A program made the position numbers and the translations under genes. Under the pieces are notes generated by a model. That model did no database searches. It saw nothing but the letters and a program-made list of their open reading frames with translations, and was not told the DNA's origin. DNA of 64,000 bases from Alcanivoracaceae bacterium (GTDB lineage: Bacteria; Pseudomonadota; Gammaproteobacteria; Pseudomonadales; Alcanivoracaceae): assembly GCA_023146255.1 (NCBI GenBank), contig JAGLCJ010000012.1:62001-126000 (forward strand), read 5' to 3'. Positions 32,372 to 41,160 of this stretch are shown one piece after another. Numbering within the stretch: position 1 is the stretch's first letter; every line of letters begins with the position of its first letter.

Positions 32372-33595
32372 ATGAAAATGATACAGGGCCATATCGACCC
32401 GGCATTTCAGGCCGTTGGAAAGGCCTTTCGCGAGCAACTTCAGAAAACCCCGGGCGGCGGCGCAGTTTGTGTTTATCATCACGGTCGCAAGGTGGTTGAT
32501 CTTTGGGGTGGCGTACGCGATGACCACGGCAATTCGTGGCAGGAAGATACACTCAGCGTCTCCTTCTCCACCACCAAGGGTGTCACAGCAACATTGCTGC
32601 ATCAGCTGGTGGCCGAAGGCAAGGTGCATTACGACACGCCAGTTGCACATTATTGGCCTGAGTTTGCTGCAAACGGCAAGTCGGCAATAACTGTTCGTGA
32701 TCTGCTTACCCACCGTGCCGGAATGTACGGCATGCGTGATCTGAAACTGTCATTCGAGGATCTGCTTGACTGGGACAGGGCCTGCACTGCACTCGCTGCT
32801 GCGCCAAGTAATCGAGAGAAAGCACCGCATAGCGTTTACCATGCGCTGACCTATGGATGGCTGGTTGGCGAGGTCATTCGTCGTGCAGGGGGTGACTCGA
32901 TTACCAATCTTGTTCAAGAGAAACTTGCTCGCCCGCTGGCGCTGGATGGTTTTTACATCGGCGTACCCGATAGCGAACATCATCGTGTTGCCACCTTGTT
33001 GATGGGCCGACCAGAGGGGGCGCCAAAGCGATCTTCCTCTGCTCGTAACTCACTGAAGAAAAGAATTGGCGGAAACCTGCGCAGTGGTTTGATCACATTG
33101 CAACAACGTGGGTTGGCACCCGACTTCTCCCCCTTTGAAGATGCAGTAAGTGTGCGCGGATTTCATCCGCGCAAGCTGGTGACTGCGGAGGGACTACGTG
33201 CCGCCATGCCGGCAGTGAACGGGACTTTTACCGCGCGCTCACTGGCACGAATGTATGCTGCATTGGCCAACGGTGGCGAGCTCGACGGCGTACGTATACT
33301 GGACGCCGATATGCTACCCGTGATTAGCGCCCAACAGGTTGACACCCTGGACCGGGCATTATTTTCACCGATGCGCTGGCGACTCGGCTATCACCAGCCT
33401 TATGTACTGAGTAAGCGCCGACCACGGCAGGCTTTTGGCCACTTCGGCTTTGGCGGATCGGGCGCCTGGGCGGACCCTGCCAGAAATCTTTCAGTGGCAC
33501 TGACCGTCAACGCCGGCAGCGGCACGCCCTGGGGCGATATGCGAATACTGAAAATTGGCGCTGCCGCTCTGCGCAGCGTTAATCGCTCCGGATAA
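32372..33595 (+). CDS. serine beta-lactamase-fold hydrolase (family VIII esterase-like)
   Basis: 407 aa, no signal peptide, so cytoplasmic. The class C beta-lactamase fold is shown by the SxxK motif STTK (in VSFSTTKGVTATLL, near residue 68), a Tyr-containing second motif near YHALTYGWLVGEVI, and a third motif HFGFGG in place of the KTG box. That combination is usual in EstB-type carboxylesterases rather than true beta-lactamases. Start at 32372; an in-frame ATG at 32378 is close. Substrate is unknown (esters or acyl chains likely). Confidence 0.8.
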   Translation: MKMIQGHIDPAFQAVGKAFREQLQKTPGGGAVCVYHHGRKVVDLWGGVRDDHGNSWQEDTLSVSFSTTKGVTATLLHQLVAEGKVHYDTPVAHYWPEFAANGKSAITVRDLLTHRAGMYGMRDLKLSFEDLLDWDRACTALAAAPSNREKAPHSVYHALTYGWLVGEVIRRAGGDSITNLVQEKLARPLALDGFYIGVPDSEHHRVATLLMGRPEGAPKRSSSARNSLKKRIGGNLRSGLITLQQRGLAPDFSPFEDAVSVRGFHPRKLVTAEGLRAAMPAVNGTFTARSLARMYAALANGGELDGVRILDADMLPVISAQQVDTLDRALFSPMRWRLGYHQPYVLSKRRPRQAFGHFGFGGSGAWADPARNLSVALTVNAGSGTPWGDMRILKIGAAALRSVNRSG

Positions 33596-33707
33596 CATTC
33601 AATTTCATGAAAAAGAATTATGAAAGAGATAAGTCCAAGTCCGCTTGAATACAAGGCAGCATGAGGCGATAGTGGCAGCCTTCCCCAAGGCAACCTGGAC
33701 TGTCGCC

Positions 33708-34820
33708 ATGAAAAAGCTGCTACTCGCCGCCTCTATTACCGCCCTCTCCGCCACCGCCATCGCCGAGCACAAGGTACCTGCCAACTACGGCTACCTTGGT
33801 CTGCATCTGTCACAGCACTACTTCGATCTGGGCGGCCATATCGCACCACCGGATGTTGAAGAAGGGTTGATGCCTGGCGCCCAGTTCGGTATCCGCTTCA
33901 AGGACCAGTGGTCCATTCAGGGCTGGTGGGGCGAGGGCGACATGGACCTGGAGGCAGGTGGTGGCGATGTCAAGTTTACCCACTACTTTATTTCTGCTCG
34001 CCATCATTATCAGGACTCCGATTGGCTTGGCTTTGAGCCCTATACCGGCGCCGCCGTTGGCCAGCTTGAAATCGATGGCAATGAAGAAACGCTCGGCGCA
34101 TTTGAAATGGGCCTGCAGCGTGGCCTGAGCAAGCACTTCGTTCTTGATCTGGGTGCACGCCCAAGTTACAGCTTCGATAACGAACGCTGGGATGGCGAGG
34201 TCTATGCCGCCATCAACTTCGTCATCGGTAGCGATAGCTCGGAAAGCGGTGACAATAATCGCCAACCAGCAGAAGTTGTAGAACGTGCCGCCGAGCAGGC
34301 TGGACAGAAAGCGTCCGAGGTCGCCGAAGAAGCAAAAGCGGCAGTTGTTGCGGCTATCGATAGCGATGGCGATGGCGTGGCCGATGCACTCGATAAGTGC
34401 GCCGACACCAGCGCTGGCGCCAAGGTCGACGAGTCCGGTTGCAATGTTGTATTGACGGAAGATATCCGCGAAACCCTGTATGTACAGTTCAGCACTGCTG
34501 GCAGCACAGTGGCGGAGGCTTCGATGGCAGAAATTGGCCGGATTGCCAATCTCATGCGCGAGTTTCCGGATGTCCAACTACTGCTGGAAGGTCACACCGA
34601 CAGTTCTGGCAGCGCCGACCTGAACCTTCGCCTGTCGCAGCAGCGCGCCGCTGCGGTCAAGCAGGTGCTGATTGATCGTTTCAGTATTGACGGCAGCCGC
34701 ATCGACACCATCGGCCGCGGAGAAGATGCTCCGGCATTCAGCAACGATACCGCAGAAGGTCGCGCCAAGAACCGCCGTGTCGAGGCAGTTCTTAAAGCAC
34801 AGCGAACCGTGACTCAGTAA
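33708..34820 (+). CDS. OmpA-family outer-membrane protein
   Basis: 370 aa from the ATG at 33708 (signal MKKLLLAASITALSATAIA). Residues about 24-190 form an eight-strand-type beta-barrel, followed by an Ala/Glu-rich linker, a thrombospondin-3-like calcium-type segment (DSDGDGVADALDKC) and a C-terminal OmpA peptidoglycan-binding domain (LEGHTDSSGSADLNLRLSQQRA, with KNRRVEAVL). The longer open frame from 33645 lacks a signal peptide. It anchors the outer membrane to the wall. It ends at a strong terminator facing the GGDEF gene. Confidence 0.9.
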   Translation: MKKLLLAASITALSATAIAEHKVPANYGYLGLHLSQHYFDLGGHIAPPDVEEGLMPGAQFGIRFKDQWSIQGWWGEGDMDLEAGGGDVKFTHYFISARHHYQDSDWLGFEPYTGAAVGQLEIDGNEETLGAFEMGLQRGLSKHFVLDLGARPSYSFDNERWDGEVYAAINFVIGSDSSESGDNNRQPAEVVERAAEQAGQKASEVAEEAKAAVVAAIDSDGDGVADALDKCADTSAGAKVDESGCNVVLTEDIRETLYVQFSTAGSTVAEASMAEIGRIANLMREFPDVQLLLEGHTDSSGSADLNLRLSQQRAAAVKQVLIDRFSIDGSRIDTIGRGEDAPAFSNDTAEGRAKNRRVEAVLKAQRTVTQ

Positions 34821-34821
34821 C

Positions 34822-34848
34822 AAAAAAGGGGCCGAAAGGCCCCTTTTT
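34822..34848. terminator. intrinsic terminator (two-way)
   Basis: AAAAAAGGGGCC-GAAA-GGCCCCTTTTT, directly after the OmpA-family stop and 14 bp from the stop of the convergent GGDEF gene; A and T runs make it work in both directions. Confidence 0.9.
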
Positions 34849-34861
34849 AATCTGTTCCACT

Positions 34862-35824
34862 TTATACCGCAGCGCCGCTCTGGTGGCGACTGTACTCAAC
34901 ACAGTTACGGCCCCGCTGTTTAGCCCGATACAACATCTTGTCCACTGCATCAATAAACGCTTTCTGGTCGTCTGTGGCTGTCGGCACAATCGTCCCTACG
35001 CCAAGACTCACTGTGAGATACGGGTCGGCCTTCGAGCGATGGTGAGGAATCATTTCTTCCAGCACGAGACAGCGGCACTTCTCCGCCACCAGCTCTGCCG
35101 CCTCTGCATCCGTCTCCGGCAACACCATAACAAATTCCTCGCCGCCGAAACGGGCAACAAAGTCTCTTGATCGTGACGCCGCCTTGCCAAGCATTCCGGC
35201 AACCCGCTTCAGGCATTCATCGCCGGCAGGATGGCCATAATGGTCGTTATATTCCTTGAAATAATCGATATCCAGCATCACCAACGAAAGTGGCCGACCA
35301 CTGCGACGGGCATTGGCCCATTCGCGCTCCATCACCACATCGAACATACGCCGGTTCGGCACTTCGGTAAGACCATCCCGATAAGACAGCTCCTCCAGTT
35401 CGCGCTGCAGTCGCAGCAGTGCCTCTTCATTCTTCTTGCGCTCGCTGATATCGAACATGAAGCCAACCAATGCTTCCACATCACCGTTACCGCCACGCAC
35501 CACATGGACCACATCGCGAATCCAGACGTAATTACCATCCGCAGTGAGCGCGCGATAGTCCGCTTCATGGTCAATGCCTGACTGTGACTGGGAGACACAG
35601 AAGTTCACCACGTAATCACGATCTTCCGGGTGCATCCGCTCGACCCAGTCGTCAATGCCCTTCCAGCTTTCCGGGGTCCAGCCGAGCAGCTCCTCGATCT
35701 GCGGTCCGATATAGGTAAAGCTCATCGACTCCCAGTCGATCCGCCAGGGAATTGCCTTGGTGGATTCCAGCAGGGTCTTGTAAAAAGCATCGTTCGGTTC
35801 TGATGCATACGGATGAATGGTCAT
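34862..35824 (-). CDS. PAS-GGDEF diguanylate cyclase
   Basis: Makes c-di-GMP from two GTP. 320 aa from the ATG at 35824 with GGGGA upstream. A PAS domain (residues about 20-128; ends FDISERKK, the PAC motif) acts as sensor; the GGDEF domain follows from about residue 145. The active site is GGEEF at 227-231, and RSRD at 218-221 is the inhibitory I-site five residues before it. The enzyme should therefore be active and feedback-inhibited. The frame is open upstream to 37462, but that part is the antisense of dapF and the DUF484 gene. It has no membrane segment. Confidence 0.92.
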   Translation of the reverse strand: MTIHPYASEPNDAFYKTLLESTKAIPWRIDWESMSFTYIGPQIEELLGWTPESWKGIDDWVERMHPEDRDYVVNFCVSQSQSGIDHEADYRALTADGNYVWIRDVVHVVRGGNGDVEALVGFMFDISERKKNEEALLRLQRELEELSYRDGLTEVPNRRMFDVVMEREWANARRSGRPLSLVMLDIDYFKEYNDHYGHPAGDECLKRVAGMLGKAASRSRDFVARFGGEEFVMVLPETDAEAAELVAEKCRCLVLEEMIPHHRSKADPYLTVSLGVGTIVPTATDDQKAFIDAVDKMLYRAKQRGRNCVEYSRHQSGAAV

Positions 35825-36004
35825 ATGGTCCCCGGGTGTGCTGGGTAATTGCCCACGCTGCGGCTTGCAGCCCTGATATAACGAAGATTGTGCCGGGATC
35901 GCACTACACCAACAAGGCGAAGCCACCAAACCATATAGATCATGCCCTACCCGCCGACCCGGCCACCCCCTACAATATCCGGCATTGCCCAGCGGGAAGC
36001 TTCC

Positions 36005-36847
36005 ATGACCCTTCAGTTCAGCAAGATGCACGGCCTCGGTAATGATTTCATGGTTATCGACGGGGTCCGCCAGAATCTGCCTGCCAGTGACCTGCCGCTG
36101 CCGGCGGAGCGGATTCGTGCGCTTGCCGACCGACACTTCGGCATCGGCTTTGACCAGTTGCTGGTAGTACAGCCGGCGTCCGCCCCCGGCGTCGATTTCC
36201 GCTACCGGATATTCAATGCCGATGGCTCCGAGGTAAACCAGTGCGGCAATGGCGCCCGCTGCTTCGCCCGCTTTGTCCGCGATCAGGGCCTGACCGACAA
36301 GGATTCGATCCGCGTCGAGACTGCTTCCGGCCAGATGACTCTGAATCTGACCGACGATGGTCAGGTCACGGTGGACATGGGCGCGCCGCGCTGGGCGCCG
36401 AAGGACATCCCGCTGAAAGCCAGTGAGGAGGCCGAGACCTACTTTATCGTCGCCGGCAAGCAGGCCTTCGAGGTCGGCGCCGTCGGTCTGGGCAATCCGC
36501 ACTGCGTGCTGCTGGTGGAGAATGTTGATACCGCCCCGGTCGACACCGTCGGCCCGCTGCTGGAGAGCCATCCGGACTTCCCGGAACGGGTCAATGTCGG
36601 CTTTATGCAGATCGTCGATCGCGGCCATATCCGCCTGCGGGTGTTCGAACGCGGCTCCGGCGAGACACTGGCCTGCGGCTCGGGCGCCTGTGCTGCGGTG
36701 GTGGTGGGTCAGCGGCGCGGTTTCCTCGATGACACCGTGCAGGTGGACCTGCCGGGCGGCGCGCTGTCGATCCGTTATACCGGTGATGGGGGCATTCTGA
36801 TGACAGGCCCGGCGGCCCACGTCTATGATGGCCGCATTGAGATTTGA
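36005..36847 (+). CDS. dapF: diaminopimelate epimerase
   Basis: Converts LL- to meso-diaminopimelate for lysine and peptidoglycan. 280 aa from the ATG at 36005 (MTLQFSKMHGLGNDFMVID, the family start); the frame runs up to 35942 but that start is not family-like. The two catalytic cysteines are in NQCGNGARC and CGSGACA. It is followed by DUF484 (12 bp) and xerC (overlap), the known dapF-DUF484-xerC order. Confidence 0.97.
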   Translation: MTLQFSKMHGLGNDFMVIDGVRQNLPASDLPLPAERIRALADRHFGIGFDQLLVVQPASAPGVDFRYRIFNADGSEVNQCGNGARCFARFVRDQGLTDKDSIRVETASGQMTLNLTDDGQVTVDMGAPRWAPKDIPLKASEEAETYFIVAGKQAFEVGAVGLGNPHCVLLVENVDTAPVDTVGPLLESHPDFPERVNVGFMQIVDRGHIRLRVFERGSGETLACGSGACAAVVVGQRRGFLDDTVQVDLPGGALSIRYTGDGGILMTGPAAHVYDGRIEI

Positions 36848-36859
36848 GGGGGTTCGAGG

Positions 36860-37573
36860 ATGAGTGAGGAAAACGCCACCAGCGCCGAGCAGGTCACCGC
36901 CTGGTTGCGCCACCACCCGGACTTCTTCCAGACCCGGCCGGACCTGCTTGAGCTGATGCGCCTGCCGGACCCGCGCGGCGAAGCGGTGTCGCTGCTGGAA
37001 CGTCAGGCCAGCATCCTCCGTGATCGCAATACCGAGCTGCGCGAGCGCCTCAATGCCCTGCTTGATATCGCCCGCGAGAACGACAGCCTGTTTGAGAAAA
37101 CCCGCCAGCTGACCCTGAAGATGATTGAAGCCAAGGGGCTTGAGCCGCTCTGCAAAGCACTGGTGGAGAGCCTGAAAAGCCAGTTCGGCTCTGATGCCGT
37201 GACCCTGCTGATCTATGACCGTGATGTCTCGGTTGATGGTGCACTGCGCGAGCATGTCCGTGCGATCGACAGCAGTGCCCAGCATGACGCCCTGCAAACC
37301 CTGCTGCGTCAGGGCAAGGCGGTTTGCGGCATTCTCCGCGACGACGAGGTGCGCGAACTGTTCCCGCAGCACGCCGATGAAGTGAAGTCCGCCGCCATGG
37401 TACCGCTCGATTTTCAGGGCCGTCAGGGCCTGCTCGCCATCGGCAGCTTTGATGAGCACCATTTCCGCAGTTCACTCGGCACTCTTTTCATTACCCATCT
37501 GGGCGATGTCATTGCCCGGCGTCTGGCGGACACCCTGCGTGACTCGCGCCGCCTCGAAGCCAAGCGTGCCTGA
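36860..37573 (+). CDS. DUF484-family protein
   Basis: 237 aa. N-terminal VTAWLRHHPDFFQTRPDLLELMRLPDP is the family hallmark, then a coiled coil (residues about 43-80) and a GAF-like C-terminal domain. Always found between dapF and xerC in gammaproteobacteria; function unknown. GAGG precedes the ATG. xerC starts inside its last codons (8-nt overlap), showing coupling. Confidence 0.92.
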   Translation: MSEENATSAEQVTAWLRHHPDFFQTRPDLLELMRLPDPRGEAVSLLERQASILRDRNTELRERLNALLDIARENDSLFEKTRQLTLKMIEAKGLEPLCKALVESLKSQFGSDAVTLLIYDRDVSVDGALREHVRAIDSSAQHDALQTLLRQGKAVCGILRDDEVRELFPQHADEVKSAAMVPLDFQGRQGLLAIGSFDEHHFRSSLGTLFITHLGDVIARRLADTLRDSRRLEAKRA

Positions 37574-38483
37574 GCTGCCGGCGTCGCTTGCCGAGCCAAT
37601 CGAGGCTTTCGCCAGACACATCGGCAGCGAGCGGCGCCTTTCGCCCCACACCCTGAGTAATTACCAACGCGATCTGGAGCAGGCCGCCAGCCTGCTGCAA
37701 GAGCGTGGCCTGCGCGACTGGTCGGCGGTCAGCCAGCACGAAGTGCGTGCACTGGTTGCCATGTCGCATCGCCGCGGCAAGGGCGGCACCTCAATCCAGC
37801 GCATGCTGTCATCACTGCGCACCTTCTACCGTTTTCTGCTGCGCGAAGGATTGGCAAAAGACAATCCCGCCGACGGCATCCGCGCACCGAAAAGTGCAAA
37901 GCGTTTGCCAAAAACCCTGGACCAGGAACAGGTCGGTCATCTGCTCGACAGTAATGCTGAGGATGACCCGCTGGCGCTGCGCGATCAGGCGATGATGGAG
38001 CTGATCTATTCTTCCGGGCTGCGTCTGGCAGAGCTGGTGAGCCTCGATATCGACACCATCGACTTTCGCGACGGCGAGATGGTGGTAACCGGCAAGGGTT
38101 CGAAATCACGCATGCTGCCCGTTGGCGCCCCGGCTATTGCGGCGGTACGCGCCTGGATCAAGCTGCGCGTCACTCTGATAAAAGATCCGAATGAAAAGGC
38201 ACTGTTCATCAACGCTCGTGGTGGCCGCGTTTCAGCCCGCACCGTGCAACAGCGCCTGGCTCGTGCGGCAAAGCTGCGCGGACTGGATCAGCATTTGCAT
38301 CCGCATATGCTCAGGCATTCGTTTGCCACCCACATGCTGGAAGCCAGCGGTGATTTACGCGCCGTACAGGAACTGCTCGGCCACGCCAACCTGTCGACCA
38401 CACAGGTCTATACCCATCTGGACTTCCAGCATCTGGCCAGCGTTTATGATGGTGCGCATCCGCGGGCGCAACGAAAAAAATAA
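37566..38483 (+). CDS. xerC: site-specific tyrosine recombinase XerC
   Basis: With XerD resolves chromosome dimers at dif before division. 305 aa from a GTG at 37566 overlapping DUF484; the frame is open to 37449 but that is inside DUF484. SAM-like N-domain (residues about 10-95), catalytic Arg153 (SGLRLAE), Lys in GKGSK (about 177-181), His247-x-x-Arg250 (HMLR), His273 (LGHAN) and nucleophile Tyr282 (QVYTHLD). It is complete and convergent with rlmI, 5 bp apart. Confidence 0.95.
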   Translation: MPELPASLAEPIEAFARHIGSERRLSPHTLSNYQRDLEQAASLLQERGLRDWSAVSQHEVRALVAMSHRRGKGGTSIQRMLSSLRTFYRFLLREGLAKDNPADGIRAPKSAKRLPKTLDQEQVGHLLDSNAEDDPLALRDQAMMELIYSSGLRLAELVSLDIDTIDFRDGEMVVTGKGSKSRMLPVGAPAIAAVRAWIKLRVTLIKDPNEKALFINARGGRVSARTVQQRLARAAKLRGLDQHLHPHMLRHSFATHMLEASGDLRAVQELLGHANLSTTQVYTHLDFQHLASVYDGAHPRAQRKK

Positions 38484-38488
38484 TCTGC

Positions 38489-39685
38489 TCAGGGATTCAT
38501 CAGCACCCGGGCAAAAATACTCTTCAGATATTCCGTCTCTGGAATAGCCGGGTGGATCGGGTGATCTTCGGCCTGGCCTTCGGTAGCAAATACCTGCACG
38601 AAACGATCAATATGCCGGCCACTTGAACGCACCACATCCATTAACTGATCGCGGGTCAGATGCATGGAGCAGGACGCGCTCACCAGTATGCCGCCCGGCT
38701 CGACCAAACGCATGGCCAATTCATTGATGGCGTGATAGCCGGCAAGGCCGTTCTTGAAGTCCTTCTTGCGTTTGATGAACGCGGGCGGATCAATAATGAC
38801 CACGTCAAAGCGCTGCCCCTGCAGGATCAGCTCTTTCATCGCCGCATTGGCTTCCATCGCCAGAGTTGTCATCCGCTCAGCCACGCCATTAAGTTCAGCG
38901 TTACGCTGGACAAACTCAATCGCCCTTGCCGAAGAATCAACACAAGTCACCGATGATGCTCCACGTGCTGCGGCCAGCACACCCCAGGCACCGCAATAGG
39001 AAAATACGTCCAGCACGCGCGCGCCTGCCACCAGTGGCAAGATGCGACGACGGGCAGCGCGATGATCGTAGAACCAGCCTGTTTTCTGCCCCTCCTCCAG
39101 CGGCGCGTAATAATCGACGCCGTTTTCACTGAGCAGCACTTCCGCCGGCAGCTCGCCTTTCAGCGCCTGCACCATCGAACCAAGGCCTTCCTGTTCGCGT
39201 ACCGCACTCTCGCTTTTGACGACGATATTTTTCGGCTGGTAAAGATGGTCGAGCGCGGCGGCGATATCGTCGAGTACGGCGTCCATACCGGCGGTACCGG
39301 ACTGGATGACAAACGTATCGTTGAAACGATCAATCACCAGACCGGACAGGCCATCACCGTCACCGAACACGGCGCGGTAGCAACCGCCCTCAAACAGCAT
39401 CTCTCGCAGATTAACGGCCTCGGCAATCCGCTTTTCCAGAAAGGCACGATCCAGCGACTGATTCGGATCGCGGGCAAACAGCCGCGCGCAGATCAGTGAG
39501 TGCGGATTAGCGTAGGCACGGCCCAGCGGTTTGCCGCGACTATCCTCAACCACCACCTCGCCGCCCGGCGTCAGCGTTTTCAGCGGCGTCGCAGCGGTGT
39601 CTACCTCGTTGGAGTAGACCCACAGATGACCACTGCGAAGGCGGCGCTCTTCGCCGCGCTTCAGTCTGAGCACCGGAACGCTCAA
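38489..39685 (-). CDS. rlmI: 23S rRNA m5C1962 methyltransferase RlmI family
   Basis: 398 aa starting at a TTG at 39685 (reads MSVPVLRLKRGEERRL) that overlaps the gcvPB stop by 4 nt (TTGA). N-terminal PUA-like domain (residues about 3-80), then a class I SAM-methyltransferase with VLDVFSYCGAWGV (SAM loop) and DPPAF catalytic motif; a Cys of the m5C chemistry lies in SASCSMHL. Translational coupling to the glycine-cleavage operon is clear from the overlap, though a functional link is not known. Confidence 0.88.
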   Translation of the reverse strand: MSVPVLRLKRGEERRLRSGHLWVYSNEVDTAATPLKTLTPGGEVVVEDSRGKPLGRAYANPHSLICARLFARDPNQSLDRAFLEKRIAEAVNLREMLFEGGCYRAVFGDGDGLSGLVIDRFNDTFVIQSGTAGMDAVLDDIAAALDHLYQPKNIVVKSESAVREQEGLGSMVQALKGELPAEVLLSENGVDYYAPLEEGQKTGWFYDHRAARRRILPLVAGARVLDVFSYCGAWGVLAAARGASSVTCVDSSARAIEFVQRNAELNGVAERMTTLAMEANAAMKELILQGQRFDVVIIDPPAFIKRKKDFKNGLAGYHAINELAMRLVEPGGILVSASCSMHLTRDQLMDVVRSSGRHIDRFVQVFATEGQAEDHPIHPAIPETEYLKSIFARVLMNP

Positions 39686-41160
39686 GCGCTGGCTCCCGGA
39701 CGGAAGACCAGATTCAGCTCGCGCGCAGCACGCACGTCATCAAGACGACGCACCGGCTGGCTATAGGGCGCACCTTTTACAAGCTCTGGATTCTCCCGCG
39801 CTTCTTCGAGAATTCTCGCCATGGCGTCGATAAACTCGTCGAGCGCTTCCTTGGTTTCCGTTTCGGTCGGCTCGATCAGCAAACACTCTGGCACCAGCAG
39901 CGGGAAGTAGGTAGTCGGCGCATGCTGGTTGTAATCCAGCAGACGCTTGGCCACATCCATGGCCGACACATCAAACGCCTTCGCTTCTTTCGCCAGCGTC
40001 AGAATAAATTCATGGCTGGCACGACGATCCGGATAAGCGGCGGTATAGCCGACCTGCTGCAGACGCTTGAGCATGTAGTTGGCCGCCAGCGACGAGTACT
40101 CGCCAACGCGCAACATGCCTTCGCGACCGAGAGCACGTGCGTAGTAATAGGCACGCAGCAACACGCCAGCATTGCCCATAAAAGCGGACAGGTGGCCAAT
40201 GGTTTGCGGCAAATCAGCATCGGTCAGCCAGCGATAGCTGTCGCCATCCTGACCGACAATCGGCGTCGGCAGGAACGGCTTGAGCCGCTCGGACACGCCC
40301 ACCGGACCGGCACCCGGACCACCACCGCCATGCGGTGTGGCAAAGGTCTTGTGCAGGTTCATGTGAATCACATCGAATCCCATATCACCGGGGCGCACCT
40401 TGCCGAGAATCGCGTTCAGGTTGGCACCGTCGTAATACAGCAGACCGCCAGCTTCATGGACCGCTTTGGCGATCGCTTCAACCTGGCGCTCGAACACGCC
40501 GCAAGTAGACGGGTTGGTCATCATCAGGCCGGCAGTCTGCGGACCACAGGCCGCTTTCAATGCTTCAAGATCGACGTCGCCGTCATCATTGACCGGCACT
40601 TCGCGCACCTTGTAGCCACACATCACGGCGGTGGCCGGGTTGGTGCCGTGTGCTGCTTCCGGCACCAGAATTTCGGTGCGCTCATGGTCGTTACGCGCTT
40701 CGTGGTAGGCGCGAATCATGGCGACGCCGGCAAACTCACCCTGGGCACCGGCCATCGGTGTCAGCGACACCCCCTTCATGCCGGTCACTTCCTTCAGGAA
40801 TTCCTGCAGCTCGAACAGACAGGCCAGATAGCCCTGACTATGACTTTCCGGCGCCAGCGGATGACGCTTGAGAAAGCCGGGCAGCATGGCCGCGCGATTG
40901 GCGCCACGCGGGTTGTATTTCATGGTGCAGGAACCGAGCGGATAAAATTGCTTGTCGATGGCAAAGTTCTTGCTCGACAGGTTGGTGTAATGGCGCACCA
41001 CCTGCAGTTCCGACACTTCCGGCAACAGCGGCTTGCTCTGGCGACGCAGCGCTGCCGGCAGGTCATTCAGCTTGTCGTCCGCCACCGGCTTCGGCGCCTG
41101 CGAGTAGGCACGGCGACCGGCTTTCGATACTTCAAAAATCAGTTGGGCTTCGCGGTTCAT
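39682..41160 (-). CDS. gcvPB: glycine dehydrogenase (decarboxylating) subunit 2
   Basis: 492 aa; C-terminal half of the P-protein, which decarboxylates glycine and loads the aminomethyl group on lipoyl GcvH. The PLP lysine is in HKTFATPHGGGGPG (residue about 275). GTNPATAVMCGYKV and YDGANLNAILG are PLP-enzyme motifs. The ATG at 41160 overlaps the gcvPA stop (ATGA), so the two subunits are made in equal amount. Most Pseudomonas-type relatives have a single fused gcvP; this is the split form. Confidence 0.95.
   Translation of the reverse strand: MNREAQLIFEVSKAGRRAYSQAPKPVADDKLNDLPAALRRQSKPLLPEVSELQVVRHYTNLSSKNFAIDKQFYPLGSCTMKYNPRGANRAAMLPGFLKRHPLAPESHSQGYLACLFELQEFLKEVTGMKGVSLTPMAGAQGEFAGVAMIRAYHEARNDHERTEILVPEAAHGTNPATAVMCGYKVREVPVNDDGDVDLEALKAACGPQTAGLMMTNPSTCGVFERQVEAIAKAVHEAGGLLYYDGANLNAILGKVRPGDMGFDVIHMNLHKTFATPHGGGGPGAGPVGVSERLKPFLPTPIVGQDGDSYRWLTDADLPQTIGHLSAFMGNAGVLLRAYYYARALGREGMLRVGEYSSLAANYMLKRLQQVGYTAAYPDRRASHEFILTLAKEAKAFDVSAMDVAKRLLDYNQHAPTTYFPLLVPECLLIEPTETETKEALDEFIDAMARILEEARENPELVKGAPYSQPVRRLDDVRAARELNLVFRPGASA

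Noticed and set aside
35825..37462. 866-aa minus-strand open frame extending the GGDEF gene upstream
   Set aside because: The extra part is the antisense of dapF and the DUF484 gene in a high-GC region; the real start at 35824 has a ribosome site and gives a complete PAS-GGDEF protein.
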